From Clostridiales bacterium (GTDB lineage Bacteria > Bacillota > Clostridia > Oscillospirales > Oscillospiraceae), in the NCBI GenBank assembly GCA_022772525.1, contig JALFAD010000059.1, positions 28,490 to 92,489 of the forward strand: a DNA stretch of 64,000 bases, read 5' to 3'. Below the pieces are notes generated by a model. It ran no database searches. It was not told the DNA's origin and saw only the letters and a list, made by a program, of their open reading frames with translations. A program made the translations under genes and the position numbers. How positions within the stretch are numbered: position 1 is the first letter of the stretch; each line of letters opens with the position of its first letter. Below, in pieces: positions 16,751-24,833 of the stretch.

Positions 16751-17101
16751 TTAACCGATCATCATGGAATCGATATAGACATTCACTTCCCGCACCTCGG
16801 TACCGGTGCACTCGGTGACCTGATGGCGCACTTCCTCAATGATGGATTCGCCCACAGCGTTCATGTTGACGTTATCCACCACAATGTGCAGATCGATGGA
16901 AATGGATCCGTCCTCATTGAACTGAACCTTGACACCCTTGCCCACAGACTCCTTGCGCAGCAGGTGATACACGCCGTCGGTCAGGCTGCGGGCAGCCATG
17001 CCCTTCACGCCGAAGCAGTTGGCGGCGGCGGTTCCCACGATATCGGTGTATACATTGGTGCTCACATTGACGCTACCGTTTTCATTCGCGTGACGTACCA
17101 T
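16751..17101 (-). CDS. Asp23/Gls24 family envelope stress protein (YloU-like)
   Basis: This 116-residue protein has the Gls24 pattern: GSVNVSTNVYTDIVGTAA at the start, GVKGMA, and VHIVVDNVNMNAVGESIIEEVR with a closing VNVYIDSMMI strand. Such proteins are small and often membrane-associated through a partner. Its constant neighbour is FakA, here 18 bases downstream, so the pair is one operon. Ribosome site GGAGGTTGTAAAAT. Confidence 0.9.
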   Translation of the reverse strand: MVRHANENGSVNVSTNVYTDIVGTAAANCFGVKGMAARSLTDGVYHLLRKESVGKGVKVQFNEDGSISIDLHIVVDNVNMNAVGESIIEEVRHQVTECTGTEVREVNVYIDSMMIG

Positions 17102-17129
17102 ATTTTACAACCTCCAAAGTTTTAAGATG

Positions 17130-17222
17130 GGAGATACCAGAGATACAGGATACATAGATACAAGATAATGTCCGCTTTCTGCCAGAATATCTTGTATCTT
17201 ATATCTTGTATCTCAGTATCTT
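17130..17222. repeat. Degenerate AGATAC tandem repeat forming a long hairpin
   Basis: The gap between gls24 and gpmI is built of GATAC/AGATACA units on the left and their complements on the right. AGATACAAGATA (17156-17167) pairs perfectly with TATCTTGTATCT (17188-17199), with weaker pairing outside. It may terminate or stabilise the gpmI transcript. Confidence 0.75.
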
Positions 17223-17226
17223 TCCG

Positions 17227-18789
17227 TTAGATCATGCTTGCTTCCCAGCAGGCGGGCGCTTCCAAACCCATCATCTTTACGATGGTGGGGGCCACGTTAG
17301 CAAGGCCGTAGTGACCATCCTTAATGACCCAGTCGTGGTCCTTATCATAGATGATGAAAGGAACGGGGTTCAGGGAATGGGCGGTGCGGACAGAGGTCTT
17401 GCCCTTCTTGGTCTCGGTCATCTGGTCGGCGTTGCCGTGGTCAGCCGTAATCAGGACAGTGTAGCCGTACTTGTCGGCGGCTTCCAGAATGGCCTTCAGG
17501 CCGTTATCCACGCACTCCATGGCGTACACCACCGCCTCCATGACGCCAGTGTGGCCCACCATGTCGCCGTTGGGGTAATTGCAGCGCAGGAACTGAAATT
17601 TCTTGGAAGCCATGTTGGCAACCATTTTCTCGGTGATCTCCTTAGACTTCATAGCGGGAGCCTGCTCGAAGGGGATGACATCGGAGGGCACTTCCTCGTA
17701 GACTTCCAGATTCTCGTCCACCTTGCCGGAGCGGTTACCATTCCAGAAGTAGGTGACGTGACCGTACTTCTGGGTCTCGGACAGGGCGTACTCGTGGATG
17801 CCGGCCTTGCACAGCACCTCGGTTAGGGTGTTGGTAATGACGGGGGGCTGCACCAGATAGTGCTCAGGGATATTCAGGTCGCCGTCGTACTGCAGCATAC
17901 CGGCAAACTTCACGCCGGTGTAGTCGCCCCGGTCGAACTTGTCAAAGTCCTTGCGGTCGAAAGCCAGAGAGATTTCCTGCGCCCGGTCGCCCCGGAAGTT
18001 AAAGAGAATCACGCTGTCGCCGTTGGCAATTTTCGCCACAGGCTCGCCGTTCCGGGCGATGACGAAAGCGGGCAGGTCCTGATCGATGCAGCCGATCTCG
18101 GCCCGGTAGGTTTCGATAGCCTCCCTGGCGGAAGCGAACATCCGGCCCTGACCCTGCACATGGGTGCGCCAACCCTTCTCCACCATGGCCCAGTTGGCTT
18201 CGTAACGGTCCATGGTGATCTGCATACGGCCGCCGCCGGAGGCGATGGCGTAGTCGCAGCCGTCGGTGCTGAGCTCGGTCAGCACCTTCTCCAGCATCTC
18301 CACGTACTCCAAAGCGGAGGTGGCGGGCACGTCACGACCGTCCAGCAGGATGTGGCAGTAGGCCTTCTTCACACCCTCAGCGTGGGCCTGCCGCAGCAGG
18401 GCGATCAGGTGGTGGATATTGGAGTGGACGTTGCCGTCGGACAGCAGGCCCAGGAAGTGCATAGCCTTCCCGGTCAGGGCATTGGCAACCAGATCCTTCC
18501 AGGTTTCAGAAGCGTACAAAGCGCCATTTTCGATGGACTCGCCCACCAGTTTGGCGCCCTGAGAGTAGACCTGACCACAGCCCAGCGCGTTGTGACCGAC
18601 CTCAGAATTGCCCATATCCTCATCGCTGGGCAGGCCGACGGCGGTGCCGTGGGCTTTCAGGTAAGTATGGGGGCAGGTTTCCAGCAGCATATCCAGCGTA
18701 GGAGTCTTTGCAACCGCGACCGCGTCGCCGCTGCCGCCGTCACCCTTACCAACGCCGTCCATAATGACCAGTACAATCGGTTTTTCCAT
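17227..18789 (-). CDS. gpmI: 2,3-bisphosphoglycerate-independent phosphoglycerate mutase
   Basis: The 520-residue enzyme interconverts 3- and 2-phosphoglycerate in glycolysis. It has the metal site VIMDGVGKGD at the N-terminus, the catalytic serine loop MGNSEVGHNALGCG near residue 67, the RDVPATSALEYV segment and the second metal motif TADHGNADQM near the C-terminus, all as in the Mn-dependent alkaline-phosphatase-superfamily mutase. The ATG at 18789 is chosen because GGAGG lies nine bases ahead; 14 upstream in-frame codons are leader. It has its own promoter. Confidence 0.95.
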   Translation of the reverse strand: MEKPIVLVIMDGVGKGDGGSGDAVAVAKTPTLDMLLETCPHTYLKAHGTAVGLPSDEDMGNSEVGHNALGCGQVYSQGAKLVGESIENGALYASETWKDLVANALTGKAMHFLGLLSDGNVHSNIHHLIALLRQAHAEGVKKAYCHILLDGRDVPATSALEYVEMLEKVLTELSTDGCDYAIASGGGRMQITMDRYEANWAMVEKGWRTHVQGQGRMFASAREAIETYRAEIGCIDQDLPAFVIARNGEPVAKIANGDSVILFNFRGDRAQEISLAFDRKDFDKFDRGDYTGVKFAGMLQYDGDLNIPEHYLVQPPVITNTLTEVLCKAGIHEYALSETQKYGHVTYFWNGNRSGKVDENLEVYEEVPSDVIPFEQAPAMKSKEITEKMVANMASKKFQFLRCNYPNGDMVGHTGVMEAVVYAMECVDNGLKAILEAADKYGYTVLITADHGNADQMTETKKGKTSVRTAHSLNPVPFIIYDKDHDWVIKDGHYGLANVAPTIVKMMGLEAPACWEASMI

Positions 18790-18846
18790 AATGTTTAACC
18801 TCCAAAAGCGAGTTTTCGCGCAGTTTTGCATTTTATTAGTCTCCTT

Positions 18847-18875
18847 ATTTTACATCATATTGACGCAAGTTACAA
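18847..18875 (-). promoter_or_regulatory. Probable sigma-A promoter of gpmI
   Basis: On the minus strand TTGTAA (18870-18875) and TAAAAT (18847-18852) stand 17 bases apart, 58 bases before the gpmI start. Confidence 0.55.
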
Positions 18876-18902
18876 CTACTTTTTTATTTTTTCCGTTCCG
18901 AA

Positions 18903-18950
18903 CAAAAAAACTCCCGGGATCCTCACAAAATGGGTGATTTTCCCGGAAGT
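18903..18950 (-). terminator. Intrinsic terminator downstream of the BspA-like gene
   Basis: On the minus strand an ACTTCCGGGA / TCCCGGGAGT stem is followed by seven T. It ends transcription coming from the surface protein gene before the gpmI promoter. Confidence 0.75.
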
Positions 18951-18965
18951 TGTTAAAAATATTTT

Positions 18966-19125
18966 AAGCAGGGCTTCCCCTTTGGGGAAGCTGGCAAAAA
19001 TCTTTGATTCTTGACTGAAGCGGGCAGAGATCGTCCGAAAACAAAACGCACTCCGGCAAGTTCGTACTGGGATTACCTCTTCCAGCAGCCCTTCGGGCTG
19101 CTACCTTCCCCAAAGGGGAAGGCAT
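18966..19125. repeat. Intergenic repeat, family 2, copy 1
   Basis: The left part has CTTCCCC-TTT-GGGGAAG; the right part has CAGCCCTTCGGGCTG then ACCTTCCCC-AAA-GGGGAAGG. The right 38 bases (19086-19123) recur with four or fewer changes at 45740-45777. It sits directly after the stop of the minus-strand gene at 19130. Confidence 0.8.
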
Positions 19126-19129
19126 TTTA

Positions 19130-20107
19130 TCAATACCGTCCCTTGCGGCTGACGCCCCGGAAGATCATGGTGCCTGCCAGCAGCATGGTCAGCACGCCGG
19201 CAATAATGACCATGCCGATCCAGCCGTCGCCCCCCACCTTCTCCACCGGGTTCACAGGTTCGGTTGCCTCGGTGGTTTCTTCCGTAGTTTCGACCGTGGT
19301 TTCCTCCGTGGTGGCTTCGGTGGTGGGCTCCGTTGTTTCCTCGGTAGTAGGAACGGTGGTCGCTTCCGTAGTCTCCGGCACGGTGGTGGGCGGCACCGTT
19401 GCTTCCTCCGTGGCTTCCGTCTCCGCAAGCGCCGCCACAGCCGCTTCTGCCGCTTCCGTTTCTTCCTCAGTTTCCTCCGTGGAATCCACTTCTACCGTTG
19501 TTTTGGTGTCCTTCACCGGCAGGTTGTCGGGGTCAAAGTTGCCCATCATGATGCCCAAATTGCCGCCGTAGCTGCTGATCAGGCTGGAAGTATACTCACT
19601 GGGCCAGGGGTTATTGGTGGGGAAAAACACGGCGATGTAGTTGCCCGTCCACAGGCAGCTGTCATTGAACCGGGGCATCCCCCCGTCGCAGTACACATAT
19701 TTCAGGCTATCACAGCCCCGGAAAGACTGGGCGCCAAAGCTGCGGAAGGTAGCAGGCAGGTGGATGTACTCGATATCCTCGCAGCCATAGAAGGCCTTTT
19801 CTCCGATCTCCACCAGTGCGTCGCCAAAATCCACGGTCTCCAGCCGGTCACAGCCGGAGAAATTCTCTTTGCCGACTTTGGTCACGCCGCCCTCCAGCAC
19901 CACATGGTCGATCTTTGTCTTGTAGTCCGCCCAAGGGCAGCCGTCCTCCATGTCACCGCTGCCGGTGACGGTGAGGGTATAATTCTCCAGCTTCCAGGTC
20001 AGCCCCTCGCCGCAGCTGCCGCTGGCGCTGACCGCTCCCGCTGCGGGGGCCAGCAGCATGAGCAGCAGACCTACCAGCAGAAGATTCATAATCCATCTTT
20101 TTTTCAT
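19130..20107 (-). CDS. Surface protein with BspA-type leucine-rich repeats and C-terminal membrane anchor
   Basis: The 325-residue protein has a signal peptide (residues 1-26, LLMLLAPAAGAVSA), then LRR_5/BspA-like repeats (LVEIGEKAFYGCEDIEYIHL, FGAQSFRGCDSLKYVYCDG), a 75-residue Thr/Glu/Pro-rich stalk made of TTEE/TEAT units, and a C-terminal helix (GMVIIAGVLTMLLAGTMIF) with a basic tail. It is probably displayed on the cell surface by the membrane helix; there is no LPXTG. ATG 20107 is chosen because AAAGGA lies eight bases ahead; longer frames would run into recG. Confidence 0.85.
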   Translation of the reverse strand: MKKRWIMNLLLVGLLLMLLAPAAGAVSASGSCGEGLTWKLENYTLTVTGSGDMEDGCPWADYKTKIDHVVLEGGVTKVGKENFSGCDRLETVDFGDALVEIGEKAFYGCEDIEYIHLPATFRSFGAQSFRGCDSLKYVYCDGGMPRFNDSCLWTGNYIAVFFPTNNPWPSEYTSSLISSYGGNLGIMMGNFDPDNLPVKDTKTTVEVDSTEETEEETEAAEAAVAALAETEATEEATVPPTTVPETTEATTVPTTEETTEPTTEATTEETTVETTEETTEATEPVNPVEKVGGDGWIGMVIIAGVLTMLLAGTMIFRGVSRKGRY

Positions 20108-20136
20108 GGGTTTCATCCTTTCTTTCAGGAAAATGC

Positions 20137-22185
20137 TCAATTCATCGTTCCCTCGGAACGGGCAAACAATTCTCCGATCCGCTCCCGCAGAGCGTTCGCC
20201 TCCGGGGTATCCTCGGCGCCGTGCTCCTCGATCCACCGGGCCGAGGCGGTCTGGGCCTCCTTCAGCGTCGTGAGGTCACAACTCAGATCCGCCACCCGGA
20301 AGGCGGGCAGCCCCGACTGCCGGGAACCAAAAAAGTCGCCGGGGCCGCGGAGCTTCAGGTCCTCCTCCGCAATCTTGAAGCCGTCTGTAGTTTTGCACAG
20401 GGCTTTCAGCCGCTGCAGAGTCTCTGGGTTCCGGTTGCGGGTGGTGAGGATGCAGTAGCTTTTCGCCTTGCCCCGGCCTACCCGGCCCCGCAGCTGGTGC
20501 AGCTGGCTCAGGCCAAACCGGTCGGCGTCCTCAATGACCATCAGAGTGGCGTTGGGCACATCCACCCCTACCTCGATCACTGTCGTAGCCACCATCACAT
20601 CCGCCTCGCCCCGGGCGAAGGACGCCATGGCGGTTTCCTTTTCCGCGCCCTTCATCTGCCCATGGAGCAGAGCAATCCGCAGATCGGGGAAAACCGTCTG
20701 CTGTAGGGTTTCCGCCCAAGCGGAGGCCGCCTTCACCCCCAGCTCCTGATTTTCCTCCACCGCCGGGCAGACCACGAAGCACTGATGTCCCTCCCTGACC
20801 TGCTTGCGGATAAAGGCGTTGATGCGGGGGCGGTAGCTCTCCCCCACAAGGAATGTGTCCACCGTTTCTCTGCCGGGGGGCAGCTCGTCTAAGATCGACA
20901 CGTCCAAATCGCCGTACATTAAAAGCGCCAGGGTTCTGGGGATGGGGGTCGCAGACATGACCAGCAGATGGGGGTCTTCCCCTTTCGCCGGCAGCTTCGA
21001 CCGCTGGGCCACGCCGAAGCGGTGCTGCTCGTCGGCAATCACCAGCCCCAAATCCAGAAACTGGGTGGCGTCCGTCAGCAGTGCGTGGGTGCCCACGATC
21101 ACTGCGGTCTGTCCGGAAGACAGCCGCTCCCGCACCTCCCGCTTCTGCTTTGGAGTCATGGAACCGGTAAGAAGGTCAACGGACACTCCCAGTGGGTCAA
21201 ACAGCTTTTTCAGGGAGGCGTAATGCTGCTCGGCGAGGATTTCCGTGGGGGCCATCAGGGCGGTCTGTTTTCCGTTGTTCGCCGCGCAGAAAGCGGCGGC
21301 AGCCGCCACCATGGTCTTGCCGCTGCCCACGTCTCCCTGCACCAGCCGGTTCATGGGCGCGCCTCTGCCAAAATCCGACAGAATCTCTTCAATCGCCCGC
21401 TGCTGGGCGCCGGTGAGGGTAAAGGGCAGCGCGCCATAAAAGGGCTTCATGTTCAAATTCGTGTAAGGAGCCGTTTTTTTCTCCGCCCGGGATGCCCGCA
21501 TCAGGGAAAGCCCAGCGGAAAACACGAAGAACTCCTCAAAAATCAGCCGCTTTTTCGCCTGCTGAGCCTGCTCCATATTCTTTGGCTGATGGATGGCGAA
21601 ATAGGCCTCTTTTGCAGGCAGAATATCATACGCCCGCCGTACAGGCTCTGGCAGAATCTCCGCCGGCGGGTCACAGACCGCCAGTGCCTGAGCGATGGTT
21701 TTCAGCATGACTCCGTTGCTCAGCCCCGCCGTCAGCGGATAGATGGGCAGAATTCTTCGGGTGGTAATACCCGGGGTCTCCGGCGATTCAAAAACCGGAT
21801 TCGTCATATTGTAGCCCACGAAATCCCCGCTGACCACACCGTAAAATATGTACTCTTTTCCGTATTGCAGCTGTTCCGCCGCAAAGCGGTTGTTGAAAAA
21901 GGTCACGTTCAGCCGCCCGGAGGTATCCGCCAGCTGCACCTTGGTCATATCCAGCCCTTTGCGGATGTGGGCGGTTCTGGGGGTGTTCATCACCATGGCC
22001 TTGAAGCAGGCTGGCACATCCGGGGTCAGCGACCCGATGGGCACCAGCCGGGTCCGGTCCTCATAGCCCCGGGGAAAGTGGCAGATCAGGTCGCCCAGCG
22101 TAAAAATATTCAGATTGGCAAATTGCTTTGCCCGGGCCTCGCCGACCCCCTTGAGGATCGTCACCGGGTCCTTGAGCCGCGCCAT
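20137..22185 (-). CDS. recG: ATP-dependent DNA helicase RecG
   Basis: The 682-residue product has the wedge domain (OB fold, residues 50-150, with CHFPRGYEDRT), then helicase motifs: QGDVGSGKTMVA (I), GTHALL (Ia/Ib), IADEQHRFGV (II), VMSATPIPRTLALL (III), and QLRGRVGRGKAKSYC (VI), ending in the TRG-like DFFGSRQSGLP segment typical of RecG. It remodels stalled forks and Holliday junctions. The ATG at 22185 is taken, a GTG two codons upstream is the alternative. It lies 29 bases before the surface protein gene. Confidence 0.96.
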   Translation of the reverse strand: MARLKDPVTILKGVGEARAKQFANLNIFTLGDLICHFPRGYEDRTRLVPIGSLTPDVPACFKAMVMNTPRTAHIRKGLDMTKVQLADTSGRLNVTFFNNRFAAEQLQYGKEYIFYGVVSGDFVGYNMTNPVFESPETPGITTRRILPIYPLTAGLSNGVMLKTIAQALAVCDPPAEILPEPVRRAYDILPAKEAYFAIHQPKNMEQAQQAKKRLIFEEFFVFSAGLSLMRASRAEKKTAPYTNLNMKPFYGALPFTLTGAQQRAIEEILSDFGRGAPMNRLVQGDVGSGKTMVAAAAAFCAANNGKQTALMAPTEILAEQHYASLKKLFDPLGVSVDLLTGSMTPKQKREVRERLSSGQTAVIVGTHALLTDATQFLDLGLVIADEQHRFGVAQRSKLPAKGEDPHLLVMSATPIPRTLALLMYGDLDVSILDELPPGRETVDTFLVGESYRPRINAFIRKQVREGHQCFVVCPAVEENQELGVKAASAWAETLQQTVFPDLRIALLHGQMKGAEKETAMASFARGEADVMVATTVIEVGVDVPNATLMVIEDADRFGLSQLHQLRGRVGRGKAKSYCILTTRNRNPETLQRLKALCKTTDGFKIAEEDLKLRGPGDFFGSRQSGLPAFRVADLSCDLTTLKEAQTASARWIEEHGAEDTPEANALRERIGELFARSEGTMN

Positions 22186-22295
22186 GACCACACCGCCTTA
22201 AATATCAACTAACAGTAACATTATAACCCCGCTGCCGCCAGAAAGCAACGAAATTCTTCCACGTGTTTTCGACAGGCTTCGAAACGAATGGCATG

Positions 22296-22326
22296 AAAAA
22301 ACTCCCTCCAGAAAAACGGGAGGGAG
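22296..22326 (-). terminator. Intrinsic terminator of rpsT
   Basis: On the minus strand CTCCCTCC / GGAGGGAG stem with an eight- or nine-base loop and a six-T tail, just after the S20 gene. Confidence 0.88.
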
Positions 22327-22341
22327 ATATTTTCAGAGAAA

Positions 22342-22605
22342 TCAGGCCAGCTTGTTCAGCTGCAGCGTCATGCTGCTCTTCTTGCGGGCAGCGTTGTTCT
22401 TGTGCAGCAGGCCCTTGACAACAGCCTGATCCACAGCCTTGACAGCCACCTTGTAGGCGGCCTCGGCAGCAGCCTTGTCACCGGACACCACAGCGGCGTT
22501 GAACTTCTTCAGGTCGGTCTTCAGCTCAGACTTGTTGGCCTTGTTCTTCTCGTAAGCAATCTTGGAAGAAAGGACATCCTTCTTGGAGGACTTGATGTTG
22601 GGCAT
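22342..22605 (-). CDS. rpsT: 30S ribosomal protein S20
   Basis: The 87-residue basic, helical protein begins MPNIKSSKKDVLSSK and contains the NKANKSELKTDLKKF and KGLLHKNNAARKKSS segments of bacterial S20, which binds 16S rRNA early in assembly. ATG 22605 is preceded by AGGAGGTGAAATCC; a GTG three codons upstream sits on the ribosome site itself and is rejected. Transcribed alone, it ends at its own terminator. Confidence 0.96.
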   Translation of the reverse strand: MPNIKSSKKDVLSSKIAYEKNKANKSELKTDLKKFNAAVVSGDKAAAEAAYKVAVKAVDQAVVKGLLHKNNAARKKSSMTLQLNKLA

Positions 22606-22849
22606 GGATTTCACCTCCTTGTGTTAGCTTTCCATACAGACACACATTATAGCGTCTTTTCAAGACAAAATCAACCCCCTTTTTGAATTTTTTTCCCATT
22701 GCCGGGACGGGCCGGTTTTCCCGTCCGGCGGGATGCCTGTCAAGCCCCAAATTTTGCACAAAGAAAACGCCTTGGTAAAAATCCACCACAACCGAAAAAG
22801 TGGGTTTTTCCCGGCATGACCGGTTCCGTCTTATGTCAACCGGAAATGA

Positions 22850-22981
22850 ATATCCACAATCTCCCCTTCCTGTGGAAAACTCCTGTGGATAAACATGTGG
22901 AGAATGTGGAAAACTTTGAGTTATCAACAGGTATCCCGCCACTTTTGTTTTCCACCATCTCCTGTGGAAAGCCTGCATATG
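22850..22981. other. Cluster of DnaA-box-like 9-mers in a long divergent intergenic region
   Basis: Within 132 bases there are one perfect TGTGGATAA (22884) and five one-mismatch matches: ATATCCACA (22850), TGTGGAAAA (22871 and 22905), TGTGGAGAA (22896) and TTATCAACA (22921); a weaker TGTGGAAAG is at 22973. Both orientations occur. An A/T-rich stretch (about 23046-23105) follows. Genes run leftward on one side (rpsT block) and rightward on the other (sigG block). This resembles an oriC-type or DnaA-titration site, but dnaA and dnaN are not here. The remainder of 22606-23213 shows no gene. Confidence 0.55.
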
Positions 22982-23213
22982 TATTTGCATATCGCCGTCC
23001 GGTGGTTGCAAACGCCCGCGTTACGTCACCGCGATGGAGGTCCGTTTTTTCTTCAAAAAATCTTAAAAAAGTTTACAATCCGTAAAATTTACGTGTCACA
23101 CTTTGTTACCATCCTTCTGCACGCCCCGAAAATTTGTGAAAAACCGCCAAAGATCCTTCCGTATCTTTTCCCGGCAACCGGGCATACTGAGCGTAGACGC
23201 CGCAGGAAATCTC

Positions 23214-23378
23214 AGGAACCTCTGAATTAAATCGGCAAGAGCTGGTGGCGAGGGGTTTTGGCTCAGCCGAAAGTAGTGAAATTGTGGGAATACTTTGTGT
23301 ATTTCCCAATTTCAGTGCTGCGCGGATGGGGCAAAAGGCCCATCATCCAGCCGCAGTCGATTGATTCAGGGGTTCCCT
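23214..23378. repeat. Hairpin-forming intergenic repeat, family 1, copy B (165 bp)
   Basis: Ends AGGAACCTCTGAAT and ATTCAGGGGTTCCCT form the terminal inverted repeat. Internal GTGAAATTGTGGGAATAC / GTATTTCCCAATTTCA pair, and GCGCGGATGGGGCAAAAG recurs as in copy A. It ends 38 bases before the sigG start and makes a spurious N-terminal extension of the sigG frame. Confidence 0.85.
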
Positions 23379-23416
23379 CATCCATGCGGCGATATTTGGA
23401 AGCTGTGGAGGTTTCT

Positions 23417-24196
23417 ATGCAGGGAAAAGTGGAGATCTGCGGCGTGAATACGTCCAAACTCAGCGTTTTGTCCCCTGTGGAAATGGATGTACTGCTCCGC
23501 CGGGCCCGGCAGGGCGACACAGATGCCCGGCAGAAGCTCATTGAAGGCAATCTGCGGCTGGTGCTTTCCGTGATCCAGCGCTTCGATAAGCGGGGCGAAA
23601 ACCCCGACGATCTGTTTCAGGTGGGCTGTATCGGCCTCATCAAGGCAATCACCAATTTCGACCCGGAAAAGCAGGTCAAGTTTTCCACATACGGCGTTCC
23701 TATGATCGCCGGGGAAGTACGGCGCTACCTCAGGGACAACAGCGCCATCCGGGTCTCCCGATCTATCCGGGATGTTGCCTACCGGGTTTTGCAGTGCAAG
23801 GATGCCATGACTGCCCGTATGGACCGGGAGCCGACGCTGGAGGAGATTGCCCGGGAGCTGGGCCTTCCACAGGAAGAGGTCAGTCAGGCGCTGGACGCGG
23901 TGTGCACCCCGGTGAGTCTGTTCGACCCCGTCTATGCCGACGGCGGCGACCCTCTGACGGTGATGGATCAGGTGCGGGACACCAAAAACACCGAGGACGG
24001 CTGGATGGACCACATCACCCTGCAAAACGCCTTTCAGGCCCTGAGTAGCCGGGAAAAGCAGATTTTATCCCTCCGATTCTATGACGGAAAGACCCAGATG
24101 GAGGTTGCCAGCACGCTGGGTATCTCCCAGGCTCAGGTGTCCCGGCTGGAAAAGGGGGCCATCAGCTCCATGCGAAAGTCCGTCACAGTCTCTTGA
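23417..24196 (+). CDS. sigG: RNA polymerase sporulation sigma factor sigma-G
   Basis: This 259-residue sigma factor drives late forespore transcription. The N-terminus KVEICGVNTSKLSVL is the signature that separates sigma-G from sigma-F; region 2 has DLFQVGCIGLIKAI and KFSTYGVPMIAGEVRRYLRD, region 3 follows, and region 4 ends with GKTQMEVASTLGISQAQVSRL. ATG 23417 follows GTGGAGG; the open frame reaching back to 23258 is the family 1 repeat and is not conserved in sigma-G. The usual spoIIGA-sigE genes are not upstream. No clear sigma-F/G promoter is visible. Confidence 0.95.
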   Translation: MQGKVEICGVNTSKLSVLSPVEMDVLLRRARQGDTDARQKLIEGNLRLVLSVIQRFDKRGENPDDLFQVGCIGLIKAITNFDPEKQVKFSTYGVPMIAGEVRRYLRDNSAIRVSRSIRDVAYRVLQCKDAMTARMDREPTLEEIARELGLPQEEVSQALDAVCTPVSLFDPVYADGGDPLTVMDQVRDTKNTEDGWMDHITLQNAFQALSSREKQILSLRFYDGKTQMEVASTLGISQAQVSRLEKGAISSMRKSVTVS

Positions 24197-24320
24197 GTGT
24201 GGAGCGTGAAGTGTGGAGTGATGGTATCGCCTTCGGCGATGAATATAAACTCAGTCATCTCCACTCTTAACGCTTAACTCCTCACTCTCCGCTCTTTACT
24301 CTCCACTCTTTTACGCATAT
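24197..24320. repeat. Degenerate GTGGAG/CTCCAC repeat with hairpin
   Basis: After sigG, GTGGAGCGTGAAGTGTGGAGTG units are followed by an ATCGCC-TTC-GGCGAT hairpin (24226-24240) and then complementary CTCCACTC/CTCTCCAC units. It resembles simple-sequence hairpins between genes and may act as a terminator for sigG. Confidence 0.65.
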
Positions 24321-24366
24321 CCCCCGCCGCCAAAGCATAGGGTATTGCGAAAGGGGGGGCAGGGGT

Positions 24367-24639
24367 TTGTCCATCAATTTTTCCGACCTGCAATGCAAAG
24401 AGGTCATCTGTGTGGGCAACGGACAGCGGCTGGGGTTCGTGTCCAATGTGCAAATCGAGATTCCTGAGGGGAATATCTGCGCCATCGTGGTGCCCGGGCC
24501 CTGCCGGATTTTGGGGATCGCCGGACGCCACGAGGACTACATCATTCCATGGAACTGCATCAAAAAAATCGGCCCGGATATCGTTCTGGTGGATACCAAG
24601 CCGAACGACTGCCGTGTGCCGAGGAAAAAGCTGCTGTAG
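24367..24639 (+). CDS. YlmC/YmxH family PRC-barrel sporulation protein
   Basis: The 90-residue product fits the YlmC/YmxH family: INFSDLQCKEVICVGNGQRLG, the PGPCRILGIAGRHEDYIIPW strand set and KKIGPDIVLVD. It is a single PRC-barrel. The start is TTG at 24367, preceded by AAAGGGGGGG. Its place right after sigG matches the conserved sporulation neighbourhood in Firmicutes. The precise role is not settled. Confidence 0.85.
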   Translation: MSINFSDLQCKEVICVGNGQRLGFVSNVQIEIPEGNICAIVVPGPCRILGIAGRHEDYIIPWNCIKKIGPDIVLVDTKPNDCRVPRKKLL

Positions 24640-24673
24640 GACGAAATTTTCCAGATTTTTTTGGAAATAATAC

Positions 24674-24702
24674 TTGCAAATTCCGCTTTTATCCCTTATA
24701 AT
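24674..24702 (+). promoter_or_regulatory. Sigma-A promoter of rpsB-tsf
   Basis: TTGCAA (24674-24679) and perfect TATAAT (24697-24702), 17-base spacer. A 125-base leader follows, with a GC-rich ACACCCGGGG / CCCCTGTGT hairpin that could be a feedback site. Confidence 0.8.
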
Positions 24703-24833
24703 AGCTCGGCATAGGCTTGAGCCTGTGACAAAAATGCCACACACCCGGGGATCGCGCACCCCTGTGTTTCGGAAACGGAACGGGCAGCGCGGGATGATCG
24801 GGGTGGAGGAAAAAACAAAAGGAGAATATCAAA

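Noticed and set aside
14915..17125. Very long plus-strand open frame (736 codons)
   Set aside because: It is antisense to the FakA and Gls24 genes, has no ribosome site or conserved motif, and the opposite strand encodes clear family proteins.
23258..23416. N-terminal extension of sigma-G
   Set aside because: It is encoded by the family 1 repeat, lacks conservation, and a good ribosome site precedes ATG 23417 where sigma-G proteins start.
17130..24320. CRISPR array
   Set aside because: The repeated units are 5-6 bases and not separated by unique spacers; no cas genes are present in the window.
24703..24833. Ribosomal protein leader RNA of a known class before rpsB
   Set aside because: There is a GC-rich hairpin but I cannot match it to an established S2 leader in Firmicutes.
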